A stretch of DNA of 64,000 nt from Liolophura sinensis. Its lineage: Eukaryota; Mollusca; Polyplacophora; Chitonida; Chitonidae. The position numbers and the translations under genes were made by a program. The stretch is from positions 54,348,984-54,412,983 of the forward strand of contig NC_088300.1 in NCBI RefSeq assembly GCF_032854445.1. Reading direction: 5' to 3'. Positions 23,701 to 36,300 of this stretch are shown piece by piece; within the stretch, counting starts at the first letter, position 1; each line of letters begins with the position of its first letter. Below the pieces are notes generated by a model. That model was not told the DNA's origin. It did not search any database and saw only the letters and a program-made list of their open reading frames with translations.

Positions 23701-24733
23701 GTCATCAGCAGCCAGCCCTGACTACCCTAATGTGGAGGAGCTGTTATTGGAGGACTATCACACTTCTGACTCAGATGAGGAGGAGTTCTGGGGACCAGGG
23801 GCAGGGCCATGGGAAAAACCCATCGCAGAATATGGTGCTAAGGTCAAGGTAAGCCATCCACCTTCTCAAGTGGTGATGCTATTACAGGAAATGATCTAAA
23901 ATTTCACCCCAAAACATGTGTTTTTAAAAGCAAAGTAAATGTCAAGAGATATGGAGCTAATTGTTACATATTTCTAGAAGGATATCATCCTTCTCTCCTA
24001 ACAAACCAACTTTTCTGAGATGGACAGAACTCTCAGAATCAGGTAAATTGTGCATCTTAGCCATGGGCGAAAGTTTAGGTCACACCTTATCTTACCTCAA
24101 GAACAGTTATACATGTATGTAGTATTGAAAAAGGTAGTGTCTTTTCACATGCTTTGGCAAGCTTTTTCCAGCAATCCACAATCAGAATGCTATTATTTTA
24201 GTATAGTTAAAAATGGATAAGCTGACAATTACAAAAGATAAAATGAATTAAACATAATTTTTGTTTGTTTGCAGTGTTATTTTGCTCACGTGACGGTGGT
24301 TTCTCAGAGTTGGATAGTCTCTTGGTTGATTTATTTGTACTGGAGTCACCATATGGAAATACCCCACATACGACATCCAACTGCATACACACTCAGAGAC
24401 AAATACTTTGCATGACCACATGTTTTACACTGTAAATATACCAAAATTTCAGGCATCAGCTGATTAACCCAGCAATTAGGCATTATATTCCACTTATTAA
24501 GACTAGATACTTATTGCTGACATTGGATTGTGTCGTTTTTGCAGGCTGCAACAATGGTAAATTATACTATTTAATGTTTTTGTTTTTCCTTTTATCAGAT
24601 ATTTTTCACACGAAATGGAAAAACAATAGGCCAGAAAGAAATCCGTATGCCAAAGGGAGGTTTCTATCCAACAGTTGGAATGTTGAGTAGTGATGAAAAA
24701 GTGAGAGTTGACCTTCGTCCTTTGACTGGTTGA
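14723..24733 (+). CDS. SPRYD3: SPRY domain-containing protein 3, complete, 11 coding exons
   Basis: Exons: 14723-14761, 18171-18304, 18686-18801, 19640-19727, 20149-20299, 20795-20980, 21686-21835, 22357-22414, 23279-23341, 23637-23848, 24599-24733. All borders are GT-AG and phases agree; the sum is 1332 nt, 443 codons plus TGA, against 442 in human SPRYD3. It has two SPRY domains. The first includes NNYFEVEILDTGLIGAIG, ADDGKLFKANGFGR and VFFTRNGKE. The second includes GKSIIDVGLAQARFP, YFEIEIVDPGENCYIAIG, HPGWNRGSIAYHADDGK and FFTRNGKTIG. These match human SPRYD3 nearly block by block; an acidic insert (DSDEEEFWGP) interrupts the second domain, as in human. SPRY domains bind proteins; the cellular role of SPRYD3 is not well defined. 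Exon 1 (MDNSRVLRLMRLE) was chosen because its phase-0 donor fits exon 2 and MRLEDMEEI aligns with human MNKMDDLNL. A start at ATG 18174 is the alternative. Confidence 0.95.
14762..18170 (+). other. SPRYD3 intron 1, 3.4 kb
   Basis: AT-rich, without recognisable coding similarity. It contains a G-rich purine run (about 16033-16068) and a SINE-tail fragment near 16975-17062 (CTCGAGAGTACGGAGTAAAA, then AATAGATAAATAAATG). Candidate donor sites at 17519/17520 and 17822/17823 give the wrong phase for exon 2 and are not used in this model. Confidence 0.5.
16033..16068 (+). other. G-rich polypurine run
   Basis: A purine tract with an uninterrupted run of about ten G flanked by shorter G runs. It could form a G-quadruplex or triplex. 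Function is unknown; it lies in SPRYD3 intron 1. Confidence 0.6.
19480..19612 (+). repeat. Diverged SINE-like fragment
   Basis: GGTTTCCTCCACCCATAAATGCTG and a following GTGTGAAACAACAATCAAAT correspond weakly to the SINE tail seen elsewhere, with many substitutions. Intron 3 of SPRYD3. Confidence 0.45.
21045..21340 (+). repeat. Degenerate tandem repeat, about 50-bp unit
   Basis: CTTGGCTTCATGTGAAA followed by TTGCCATGTAA recurs about every 50 bp, four to six times with growing divergence toward the right. It lies in SPRYD3 intron 6, just after exon 6. The open frames across it are not coding. Confidence 0.7.
22735..23095 (+). repeat. Full-length tRNA-derived SINE, family B
   Basis: A tRNA-like head (GTGCGGTAATGGTTAGAGG as A-box-like, CTGCATCAAACCCGGGCTG as B-box-like) is followed by the family B body (GTTAGAGCAAGGAAACAGGA, then TGTCTGGTGTCCGCATGATA), then TGACTCCTCGTCGTCATATG and AAGTACGATGTAAAACCCCA, ending in CATA repeats. 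This is the best complete family B copy here. It lies in SPRYD3 intron 8. Confidence 0.85.
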
Positions 24734-25159
24734 AAGCTTCTGCTTGTTTTGGATGATAAGCTGAAAGCTCAAGTGTTGACTGCCATGTAAGCGTGTGGAC
24801 ATCTATGAGAGGACCTGCTGTGGGAGATATGTCCACTTGGTCAGTTTTGTGATCAATGTTGTGTTATGTGTGCGTGAGGTGGAGTGGCTGTGTCAGACTG
24901 TTAACTGGTATTTCTGATATTTTATTGTATAAACTGTACAGATGTAGTCTCCAAGCAGCTCTTACCAAGATAAAAATCAGCAGCTGCATGCATTGCTTTA
25001 GTGAAACTGTTACATATTGTAGACTTGTGCAGCAGTTCGGTAATGTTTTAGTATCACAGGTAACTCAAAGCTTATACCTGGACAAAATATGAAAGTTATG
25101 CGGTAATTTGAGACATTGACTTTGTTGATAGCAGGGCCATACCCTGTTATTTTAAGGTA

Positions 25160-25640
25160 TCTCAGTTGTACTGTTGATGCCATCTAGCTGTTGTGGCTGT
25201 GTCATCTAGCTGTTGTTACTTTGTCATCCAGCTGTTGTCATCGGGCTGTTCAGGTGGTGTCATCCAGCCGTTGTCACAATGTCATCCAGCTGTTGTGGCA
25301 GTGTTATCCACCTGTTATGGCAGTGTCATCCAGGTGTTATGGCAGTGTATTTAAGCTGGTATGGCAGTGTCATCCAGCTGTTATGGCGATGACATTTAGC
25401 TGTGATGTGGGTGTCATCCAGCTGTTGTAGCGGTGTCATCCAGATGTTATGGCAGTGCATTTTAAGCTGCTATGGTGGTGTCATTTAGCTGTTACAGCGC
25501 TGTCATCCAACTTGTATGGTGGTGTCATCCAGCTTTTATGGCAGTGTCATCCAGCTTTTATGGCAGTGGCATCTAGTTTTCATTTTAGTTTCCTCCAGTT
25601 TTTATTTTTATGTCAGCCAGCTGTTCTGTTGGTTCCAATA
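25160..25640 (+). repeat. Minisatellite, 22-bp unit
   Basis: About twenty units close to GTCATCCAGCTGTTATGGCAGT, with variant units such as GTATTTAAGCTGGTATGGCA. Period 22 was counted over several adjacent units. It lies shortly after the SPRYD3 stop codon and may be transcribed in the 3' UTR. Because 22 is not a multiple of 3, the open frames across it are cyclic reading artefacts. Confidence 0.9.
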
Positions 25641-26894
25641 ACATTGAGCTACACATGTGTTTCTTAACACTGTTGCCAAGTCCCCTGGTTTCAGTTCATG
25701 GTAACAGAGCCAGTATTGACAGTGCTAGTGTTTTGATCATGTTTGGAGATCATATATTAATTGTATGTAGATCCTAAAACTCAAAACACATACCTGTTAC
25801 TTTTATCCATCTGTGCAATTGTTGTCTCTTGTGTTCTTTTTTACATATTTCGTTTTAATACTGTGGCTTTTAGCAGAGTAGATTGTTTGATATTTAGACT
25901 GGTATATATTTTGCTATTTGTATAATTTTAGAGAAGCTGTATTAATGCTGCAGTTATCATGTGCCATTTCCATGCCAAAGACTTGCACAAGTATAAATGA
26001 GATAGGAATACTGTAGTTACCCAGACCAGCCATAGTTCTCTGAGCACACGGTAACACTGCTGTGTAGAGGTTCTAGGGGTGGGACTGGCTTTAGTCTCTG
26101 TGTAGTCACCCTTGTCTACATGTACTTACAGGAGCAGGGTGATGTCATCTCCTTTTGTAGGCTTTTGTTGTTGTTTTGGACATTCCGTTTGTGCATGTCT
26201 CAAGTTAGAAAGGATATTTCTTAAATTGAATGTCATCATTTTGTTCCACATATCTTTTAGTTTAACAGAATTGTAAAAAAAACTTAAGGAGGTATTGTCA
26301 CTTCCTTTTTCCTTTTGTGTCAAAATGTTGTAAACATGAATTTGTTGTTGAAGATATGAGAGTTGGTTTGCAATTTATACAGTTGCAGATTTGAAGGAGC
26401 TTCAAGTCAGTATGTACAGAACTTATCACAAATAGGTTGTTATAGTTCATGGCTTCTGTTAAGATGTCTGGTTAAGTATTTTGTCACTTGTTATTTTCCA
26501 TTCAGGGATAGTATTGAAACCTCATAATCGGCTTATGTACATGTCTTATCCCCCAGTCCAGTTGTCTGTCCAGTGTAATTTGTGTTCATGCCATACATCC
26601 GCAGCAGTTTATATTTTGTGTATATATGTATATGTATTTATTATCAGGCAAGTGATGTGATATTTATACCTATCCGTGCAAACCTTTTAGCCTGTTATTT
26701 TAGCCAGCACGATGTTGGCAACTGTTGTACATTTGGAAGTTTCAGACTGGACACGCTGGTCTGTCTTGTGTGTGGTGGAGGAAGTTAAAACTGAACCTAG
26801 TTCGGTCTTTTCACTTCCATTCTCAAGGTCGCTGTGGTGCATCTTGGGATGTCCTGTTACTATGCATTAATATGTATGGATGGTTTGTTTTGTT

Positions 26895-26940
26895 TTTTTG
26901 GCGGGGAGTGGGGGGGGGGGATTTTTTTTTTTTTTTTTAA
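26895..26940 (+). repeat. Poly-G run abutting poly-T run
   Basis: GGCGGGGAGTGGGGGGGGGG is followed directly by an A and a run of about 16 T. It is a low-complexity tract downstream of SPRYD3, prone to length change and sequencing error. Confidence 0.85.
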
Positions 26941-27371
26941 CACATTTCTCAGTTTTAAATGTGACTAGAAATTTACAGAATTTTTCCCCATTAGCTGCAA
27001 ACAGTGTATGTGGTTCAGGTAGTTGCTTACTAGTGTGGAAGTATGTATTTGCATTGATTAACAGGAAGTGATAATTGGTTATTACTTAAGATATTTCTGT
27101 TGTCAAAATCTAGACCTTAACTGATTAGTAAGTTTTGCAAGAATTCAATCCATCTGCATCACTAAAGAAATTACCCTTGTTTGTTACATGCTTCACTGTG
27201 TTGATATTCTAGTAGTGACAATGTAACAAACGATTGATTTAAGGCTTAAGATGCATTTTCACCATGTTCAGTCACCTCTATGGTTTGTATACAGTCCAAT
27301 AACATGTACAGGGCAAGCAAATTCACTTCCCTTGGTCAAAGAACTGAACCGCAACCCTTCAATATCAAAGA

Positions 27372-27377
27372 AATAAA
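27372..27377 (+). terminator. Candidate polyadenylation signal
   Basis: Canonical AATAAA 2.6 kb after the SPRYD3 stop codon, followed by T-rich sequence near 27400-27430 that could act as the downstream element. No transcript evidence. Confidence 0.3.
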
Positions 27378-27449
27378 TAATTCTCTTAACTGGACATTTT
27401 TCCTTTGTTTGTTTTTGTTATGTTTTTTGAGATGTATTTGAAAGATTTA

Positions 27450-27650
27450 TTTATTTTTCGGTGATCGGTGGTTTATGCCATACTCAAGAACATTTCACTT
27501 ACATGATGACAGGCAGTAATATTGTGAGAGGAACCCAGGGGAAACCTTCTACCAACAACAGGTTGCTGGCAGACCTTCCGACATACAACTGGAGAAGTCA
27601 ACTTGAGCTGGACTTCACAGTGACCGCATCGATGAGAGACTCCTGAGTGA
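27450..27650 (-). repeat. Diverged SINE family A, reverse orientation
   Basis: On the plus strand the family A tail comes first (ATGCCATACTCAAGAACATTTCACTTA), then AACAGGTTGCTGGCAGACCTTCC, then CTTGAGCTGGACTTCACAGTGACCGC. This is most of the body and the B-box side of the head in antisense, clearly diverged from consensus. Confidence 0.75.
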
Positions 27651-27814
27651 CTGTTTTGTACGAGCTAATCACCCTTTCATGGAGTCCCCAGTATTTGACA
27701 GATGTTCATTGCTAGACTCTAAAACATGTCAGATGTAATGGTAGTAAGTTCTATAGCAGGAAGAAACAGTCCAGAGCAGAGAGGAACTAGCCAATTCTCC
27801 AACTACAGTAGAAA

Positions 27815-28215
27815 CACTACACTTTGACACATACCTAATCCACCAGAATGTTCCTGATACCTCAGAAACACAACACTTTGACACATACCTAAACCACCAG
27901 AATGTACCCCGTACCTCAGAAACACAACACTTTGACACATACCTGATCCACCAGAATATGCCAGGTACCTCAGAAACACAACACTTTGACACATACCTGA
28001 TCCACCACAATATGCCAGGTACCTCAGAATCACAACACTTTGGCGCATACCTAATCCACCAGAATGTACCTGGTACCTCAGAAACACAACACTTTGACAC
28101 ATACCTAATCCACCAGAATGTACCCGGTACCTCAGAAACACAACACTTTGACAGACACCTAAAGCACCAGAATGTGCCGGATACCTCAGAAAAACAACAC
28201 TTTGACATACCTTAA
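27815..28215. repeat. Minisatellite, 54-bp unit (18 codons)
   Basis: Seven to eight copies; the phrase TTTGACACATACCT recurs at 27823, 27877 and 27931, exactly 54 bp apart, and at the same spacing further on. Each unit contains CACCAGAATGT and GTACCTCAGAAAC. As 54 is divisible by 3, frames stay open on both strands for up to 159 codons, giving 18-residue peptide repeats. I read this as a non-coding array: no start context, splice sites or homology. Confidence 0.9.
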
Positions 28216-31200
28216 CCATTATCTGTCTTTGTTCGCCACTTTTCATTATAAAGATTTTAAGATGCAACACAAATGCATTGTATTATCTGTGTCTGTCGTG
28301 GGAGATTTGTACACTTAGCCCTAACCATCAGTCCTGGACATATTCCCTCGACATTTTAGTGGAAGGCAAGAGGTCTACAGCAAACTTCACACAAAAAGAC
28401 CACAATCGTTCGCTATCAAACCACTTATTGCTAATAAGGCCCACCTTCGAGAAATCAGTTCCTTGGTCAAGCATGTTAACGAATTTGAATAAGGTATGCA
28501 GGACTTGTGCACTACAAAGGTATGCAGGACTTGTGCACTTCATTATTTTCTTGGGTTGAGGCTTTACACCATGAAAAGCCATTTCATTTGCATATAATTA
28601 ACCCTTGTCCGGTTTATTAGTCAATGGTAGCAAGAAGAGCCTAGTGGGGACAGCAGACAAACTTCCTGATGTAAAGCCTTAGTAGAGCCAGCGTGGGTGG
28701 ATTCAATCATGTATAACCTCCCTGGTGAATGACCTGTCATCTGAAACAAGACCCCCACCCCCCGAGTCCGACTTCACAAAGCCAGTTTTGCCTTTAGCCT
28801 AAATTTGAAATATAATTTTAAAGCCTATTTTCGAGATCTCTACATTAAAATATTGACCACTTCATCAATATTATCTTAAGACTAAGCATTGTGACGTTTT
28901 AAATTTTGAGACAAGTCACAAATGTATCTTTGGGGAAACTACCCCAGCACTTGATAGAGGATCAGCTAGGGATTGCCCTACGTCAGGCACAAGAGATTAG
29001 CTTCTCATTTGTTCTGTACTTTCTTGTGTGGGATCCTTGTCCTTTATCACTTACCATAGCTTACAGTGCTCCTTGGCAGACAAAAAAACAAACAAAATAC
29101 AATATTCAGTTATATATATTATACATGAATTTATTAACTGAAATGTACATAATATACAATCTTTCCTACTGTTTAGAAATTTTGAACACAAGCCATACAT
29201 ATGAATTAAATACACTAAAGCTTGATAGTTCTGAAGTGGAGTCTGTACAGACATGACCCAGCAATTCATAGCCTACACAAGGGGAGATCGTCACACAGGC
29301 GAACAAGTCAAGGCTTAAACAAAGCAAACTTCTACAGACATGACAGTATTATTCCCGGCCTACTAGGAGACCTCTGTATAGATGTGGTCAATGCCCCTCT
29401 TACACTAAAGTGACCACTTGACCAATTGATGTGCTGGCATGAACATCGTCCACACTGCGAGGACTAGCTCAGCTCTTACGACAAGTATTTACAAGTGCGA
29501 AGTCTTCTCTAATAACATGGTAAAATCTGAACAAGATGTACATCAGGAGGCAGACGAGGTGGTATTCAGGTTGCCTAAAACATTATACCCAAAGATTCTC
29601 CTCGGCCAAATTTGGACAAAAATCATCACAGGACTTTTGAACACTTTCAGGACAACCTTACACTTTTGCTATTATCATTGATGGTACATGCATCTGCCTG
29701 TAATACAGGCTGGTTCAAAACATACCAAAAACATGAAAAGGTCTCTTCCCTGCTCACATGGTAGAATATGGATCACAGAAGAGCCTACTCACTACAAACA
29801 TGTATTCTTCCCTTGAATATGCTGTTGATCAAAAGCATATATTTGCTGATGTTCCTAGAATGGGATTTTCACCAGGCTGTTCATCCGCACAAGTATTTGC
29901 TACCAAAATAGGCTGCTCACCACATGCATGTATTTTTTCCCTGCTGAAATAGGCTTTTTCACTACAACTAAATGAGATATCTGGTACGTTATTTATGGCA
30001 TAACTGAGCCTTCATTGAACAGCTCAAGTCGTGTGTGCTCAGCAGAGACTTAAACAATTCGAGGTTAACAAAAGGACACCTCTGACCAAATGTTGAGTGC
30101 AGATACTGTGGAGTGAGACAGCAGTGACTGGTTAATACAGGGAATGTAGTCACATACAGTACAGCAGGGAGAGCTTCAATACGCTAAAAAAGCTTGGTCC
30201 CAGAATCACAAAGTCATCTTAGATTTATTCAAAATTTCAATCATTGAATTTGGTATGTCGTTTTCCGTTCTTTTAGCTGAAATTTTGTTGCGCAATAACT
30301 TACCCAGAAATTACGTTGTCAAGCAACATTTTGACCTTGTTACATAAGAAATAACAATTTTAAAAAGTTTTGAAATTTTGACTTACCCCATTTCCTCAAC
30401 CTATTCACAAATGATTGATCGACTTTCTGTCCAATTTATGTACATTTCTACAAAATTACATTGGTTGGATTTGCCAGTTTTTGGGCTTTCAACAAAGTTT
30501 ACTTTTATCACTCAACACAGAAAAATTCCTGTAAAATATAATGCTTAAATAAACACCTTGCAAACATGTGAAAAGGTTGAAGAATTACAGTAATTCTAGG
30601 ACTGCTTTGTGATCTTGGGGAACATTAGCTTATAGGCAGGTGGCGGAAAGCCAGCACTATGTAAATGATCAGCAAAGCAGAGGAATAATGGATATATGCA
30701 AAAACCCAAACAGTGATACACAATGCAGCTTATACTCTGATGCAGATGATATATGTATTATCCATATAAAATATGACCTTATACAGGTTGACTGTCGGCT
30801 GTGTTCTTCATGTTATTCCACACCAGTGGCAAGTATACATAGTATTAACATGCCAACAAGTGTCTAATTTCAATCAAATAATTACAAGGTGATTTGGTAT
30901 GAATTCATTTAATAACCACAAACACAGATAAGGTGAACAGGTTACCTAAAATCAACATACATGTACCTACATGAATCATATATATTAATTTTGGCAACCT
31001 ATCTTCCATAAAGTAAAATTTGGATCAAAACACAGATGAAAACTACATATTTCACACACACACAAAATCAGTGGGAAGGGAATCCCCTAGAGAGATACAC
31101 ATTTCTTGTTTCCTCGACATGCTGTCACAACCTGAATTATGGTCCTGTCTAGCTGTCTACGAGAGGATTATGCCGCTGTGAACTGTACATGGGGAGCGGA

Positions 31201-31309
31201 TGACAATGTCACACGTGTAGACAATAAGCTATTAACTGACCATGTCATCTGCAGCATCAGTCCATCATCAACAGTACCAAATTAGTATCAATAACAATGC
31301 CATGTCAAT

Positions 31310-31356
31310 GGGTTTATATATGTATATTTTTATATATATATATTTATATATATGGG
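31310..31356. repeat. TA-rich microsatellite
   Basis: Interrupted TA/TATT tract. Simple sequence only. Confidence 0.75.
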
Positions 31357-31500
31357 TGTGGTTCATTCAGGCATTTTGTTTTGTTTTTTCCATATACATA
31401 CAGATGTATCACTAATACCAATGTACTCTGTACATCCTAATTAATTAGGACTGGCTAATTTATATAATTTATATTGTTTATCGTACGTGTACTTTTAGTG

Positions 31501-31715
31501 CATGTACATCACACACTGTTTTGTACATGTACATCACACATTGTTTTGTACATGTACATCACACATTGTTTTGTACATGTACATCACACATTGTTTTGTA
31601 CATGTACATCACACATTGTTTTGTACATGTACATCACGTCATTGTTTTGTCATGTACATCATACACTGTTGTGTACATGTACATCACGTCATTGTTTTGT
31701 ACATGTACATCAAAC
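31501..31715. repeat. Minisatellite, 25-bp unit with palindromic core
   Basis: Eight to nine copies of ACATGTACATCACACATTG plus TTTTGT. The spacing between the first and second copy is exactly 25 bp. Each unit carries the palindrome TGTACATGTACA, so a single strand could form serial small hairpins. Confidence 0.9.
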
Positions 31716-33345
31716 ACAGAGGTCCATGGATCTCAATCATACATTATCTTGTACATACAATGATTTATTATACCTGATAATACAGATGCATATCACACAA
31801 CAAAGTGGCCTGATTATCCTTGCAGACACTTGATACCAGTTATTCACGTCAATGTTTAACATCAAACACACCTTGAATTTAATTAAAATATCACATGCAT
31901 AAAATTGTGCTAAATTCTGTACACACATGAATGCATGTTAAATGTCCACTATACCTGTCCTAATTTCAGCTACATGACTGTGTGGACTATTGTGGTGATC
32001 AAGGGGTGAGGGGTGGATGGTGTTGGGGCACTGCAGATTCCATGATAATCAAAAACATATGCACAGGCCAATGGCTCACAATACTAATAAGGAGATACGA
32101 GCAAGCACGTTCCATACCTCGTGCTAAGGAATTTTAAAGAATCATTTTGCTGTTGTCAACTTGGTAAAAGCAGTTGATGTCCAGGTACACAGAAAATCTT
32201 CCAAGTTGAAATAACTCATGACATCCACACAGATGCTAGACTAGCATGGTGAGCATATTGCCTTCCTTTTTCAAGTGTGCCAGAAGACAAGATAAGGTAC
32301 TGAGAGCAACACTAGATTTATCGATCAAATGTTCTCAAGCTACTGCCAATACTGTTTGAATCAATGGTCAATGTCACATTATTTTGAACAATTTCTAACC
32401 AAATAAGCTAATGTGTTGATTGCTCCAACCATGGCCCTAAATTTTTAGTGATGTTTAAAATGTAAAAGCGTTCCTTTCTAATTTACAAATTCAGAATGTG
32501 TTATACCAGAATGTACAAATACTATGCAAATAATTTGAAAAGATTAAATTGTCATACTTCTGTGGAAAAAATATGCATTCATGCAGAATATGTAAGCACA
32601 TTAATAGTGAGCGCAGAATGCAATCAAGGAACCTGGTCTTCTGAACCAGCTGTATGTAAGAAAACAGCCAGGCACCTTCATCCACAAATCGGCCTGGACA
32701 TCTGAGAGAGAAGCCTACACTAGTAGCATCATCACATTCAAACAATTAAACCCCAAACTTGCAAAGACAAAGCAGAATCATGCAGAACTGACGAACGTCA
32801 CAAATATTGGAATGACAGAGTGTTAACTCAATTAAATTCTGTACAATTAAGGATAAATTGAGGACAATGGGTAGCAACTGTTTTCTCCCTACTGAATATG
32901 GGGACATCTTTTCTGCTTTTGTTTGCCTTGAAAACTCTCGTGTACATCTTCTGCTTTGAGCATTTAAATAATAAATCATACATTTCTCAATCTATGTACC
33001 ATCAATATTATACAGATATCAGGTGCTGTGACCTGGCTGAGGTTATAGAGACTGTACACTGTACAGGTACAGATGACCAGCAATTCCAGCCAGCCAGCCA
33101 GCCTTCCAGTCACCGAAGCTACAGTCTGTGGGATAGCATGCTGCTGGCACAAGCATTCAGCTCCAGACTTAACCAGAGTTAACAGTTCCTCACAGGTCAG
33201 CATACACCCACGGGCCCACTGGGGTATATAGACTAAACCTTTACAGGGCTTGTCGCCCCATGGGCTGATGGCTGTGAGTGTGCATAAAGGGGTGAGGACT
33301 GTCACACATGTACACCAGCTGGGGGAGGGGCTGAGTTCCCAGGGG

Positions 33346-36300
33346 TCACTGCTCCCCAGTGTCCCCCTCCTCAGGACCTGGTTTTGATTCTGTCGGTGAC
33401 TGTGGTTGGAACGATGGCAGCTTCTCCTGTAACTGTGCCTGGATGCTCTTCCTCACCTTCTCAGCTTTACGGAAAATTGTGATTTCCTGTCAACAGATTC
33501 ATTGACTGTTTGATTGGAGTTAACATAAAATTATTTTGATTCCCTCACGACAGCACTTCCTTGCAGTAACCTGGTTGCCATACCTGGACAACCATCCTGA
33601 TGATAACATGTTTCATACTCCACTCATGCACTTTCACTTCTTTTTCTCTTCTACTGATTGCAAAATCAGCAACTTGTCTACTGCTTGCAAAGAGCTGTAC
33701 CAAATTACATCTCAGAAAACTACATAGTAGCACAAAATTTACTGACAAGAAACTATAACGACCAATGTTCTGTGGCTTAAGTGGAAGTCTTAATTCACCG
33801 TTCTTTAATGCCATACTCAAGAATTATTCACTTAATCAATATGTGGATCAACTTTATAATGAGTTGAGAAAACTCAAGGTAGAGGAGAAAGGCTCTCCAG
33901 CACTTCTGTAAGGGTGATGACATACCTGCTGTTTGAAGTAGCGCCTCTCCTCTTCATCCACTAGCACAAGGTTCAGGTAATAACGCACTGAGAATTTCTT
34001 ATTGATGTCCCTCATGGTGGGAGTGAGCTCATATCCACTGAGAAACAGCCGGATAGGTATAGACTCCCCTAAAAAACAAAACCAATCAGAATACTACCAC
34101 AATGGAATGTCACAGTAACAAATACATGCAAGAATAGTGATATGAAAATCACTGTATATGTCACTTTACAACTGAAAAATTCATTTTGCTGGATTGGGAT
34201 AAATAGTCCAAAACATGAACCTGTGAGCAAAATAACTGAAACTCTTGAGGGAAATAGCAACAATGTCAGACATTGGCTCAAACAAACATGAGCTGCAAAA
34301 GTGATATAATTCTGTAAAAAATACCATGATGGCCAAGAAAATTTCTATTTATTTATTTACTTATCTGATTTATTTATTTCATTGGTGTTTTCCGCCGTAC
34401 TCAAGAATATTTCACTTATACGACGTCAACCAGCATTGTGGTAGGAGGAAACTGGGCAGAGCCTGGGGGGAACCCACGACCATCTGCAGGTTGCTGGCAA
34501 ACCTTCCCACTTATGGCCAGAGAGGAAGCCAGCAGGAGCTGGAATTCAACTTACAGCGACCGCATTGGTGAGAGGCTCCTGGGTCATTACGCTGCGCTGG
34601 CGCGCTAACCAACTGAGCCACGGAGGCCCCATTTATTATTTGATTCCAGTTTTACACTGTACTCAAAAATATTTTATTTATGCACTGACGGCCAGCAAAT
34701 ATAGTGAAATGATACCCAATGGAAACACACAATCATCCGCAGGTTGCTGAGAAATCTTTGTAAAACTGGGCCCAGGATTTCTATCACAGTGTTTTAAAAT
34801 AAAGGGTTGGCAACTGTTTGTGAAAGGGATGGGCAATCCAACTTACCCCTTACAGGAGCACCATCCATGATTTCATACTTAGCAATTGTTTCATTTTCAT
34901 TGAATGTGTTTGGGCCTGTAATATAAGGTATTATGAGATTATAGCATTCAACAAATACTTGTCAAAAGTTCTGGCAATTTTTACAGAATACAAACAAGCA
35001 ACCTGCTCATATTAAAAAGATCATGAACAATTTAATACTGTTTAGAGAAAAAAGATCCGATTTCACAAAAAACAAAATTCACAGAATAAATTTTTACACA
35101 AAAACATTCAGAACTGGTTATGTTTCCTACATTGTAAATATTCATACAGGCTCTTTAGGCATTTATTTTATTCCAACACAAAAGTTATCAAACCATGGCA
35201 AAAAAACAACAGTTCAGTTAAAGACTTAATCAAACAAATGATAATAAAATGCAAGAATATGGTAGTATATATACTTGGGGTGCAGAAAAAATGAAAAAAT
35301 AACAATGTTCTATACGCATAAATGGTGAGGCCCAACAATGTGCTAAGTTTCACAATCCATCACACAAAAACTATTGCATCCTTCAAAGCTCAGAGCACTG
35401 CCAATCTAAATCATGTAAATGAACGTAAAAACGTAGTGCTGACAACCTAAATTAATGTCCAAAAGTATGGTTTGTGCTTAACAGAAATGTTCAATACATT
35501 ATTCCCTGTTTAGTCATATTCTAGCTATTACAAAGGCAAATGGTACCCTAACTGACCATAAATTCTGTCCATGACTTGCCAATTTTTCCTGATTCTGAAA
35601 GTTCTATTGACTTTAGAAAGTGTTTTCAGGTTTGCTTGGAACATGGGGTGATACTCTACTGGAAAATTGTAAGTTTCTGTACCAAAAAAAAAATAGTCTG
35701 TGACGTTTATTTGCTCCAAAATACACTTTTGTGGGTGAAATTTTAGGTAATTTAAGGTATATTTTACAAATAGGCATTTGAAATGGTAAATGACCTTCTT
35801 TTATATTCTAAGAATATTTAAAGGTTATAATGTTATGTTTCTAAAGGCAATGGACACATTTTTAGAGACAATGGACATTTCTGTTATATTCTTGGCATTT
35901 TTAAAGTTACAGGCAAATGACACTTCTGTTATATACTAGGCTTATTTAAATGCAAAGGATACTTTATAGGCAATTAAAAAGGCAAAGGTACACTTTTTTT
36001 TTAAATGCAAATGTATTTTATCCTTTGATTTAGGCATTTGTAAAGGCAATGGACACTTCTCAGTATTATAATTCTTACATAACATAACTTATAAATTTTC
36101 ACAAGGTATCACTGCATCACACAAGTTACAGTAGCAAGAATGAGAAATGTTGGAGGCCTTGACTTATGAGGGTTAAAGGTGTGTTTCCATGGAGATGAAC
36201 TCTGACCTGTTCCAGTACTCTCTCTCTTGATAATTTGAAGTTTCCATGTGCTTGATTTTTATCCTGACAAGCAGGAAATAAATCTTGCCAACTATAACAT

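Larger units (their letters stand above)
24734..27380 (+). other. Probable SPRYD3 3' untranslated region and downstream DNA
   Basis: After TGA at 24731-24733 there is 2.6 kb with no recognisable gene. It contains a 22-bp tandem array and a poly-G/poly-T tract, and AATAAA sits at 27372-27377. The true 3' end is not determinable from sequence alone; the long 3' UTR is inferred. Confidence 0.4.
28216..33345. other. Intergenic DNA between convergent SPRYD3 and VPS26
   Basis: No gene recognised. It holds a short direct duplication (AGGTATGCAGGACTTGTGCAC twice, 28491-28541), an AT microsatellite and a 25-bp array. The part nearest 33,345 is probably VPS26 3' UTR. Confidence 0.5.

Noticed and set aside
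27729-28270. Open frames of 155-159 codons on the minus strand and 85 on the plus strand
   Set aside because: They are products of the 54-bp tandem array; no splice sites, start context or homology.
31474-31833. Open frames rich in Cys, His and Thr
   Set aside because: Cyclic reading of the 25-bp array in three frames.
33536-33820. Open frames between the last two VPS26 exons
   Set aside because: Intronic; both flanking exons join in phase without them.
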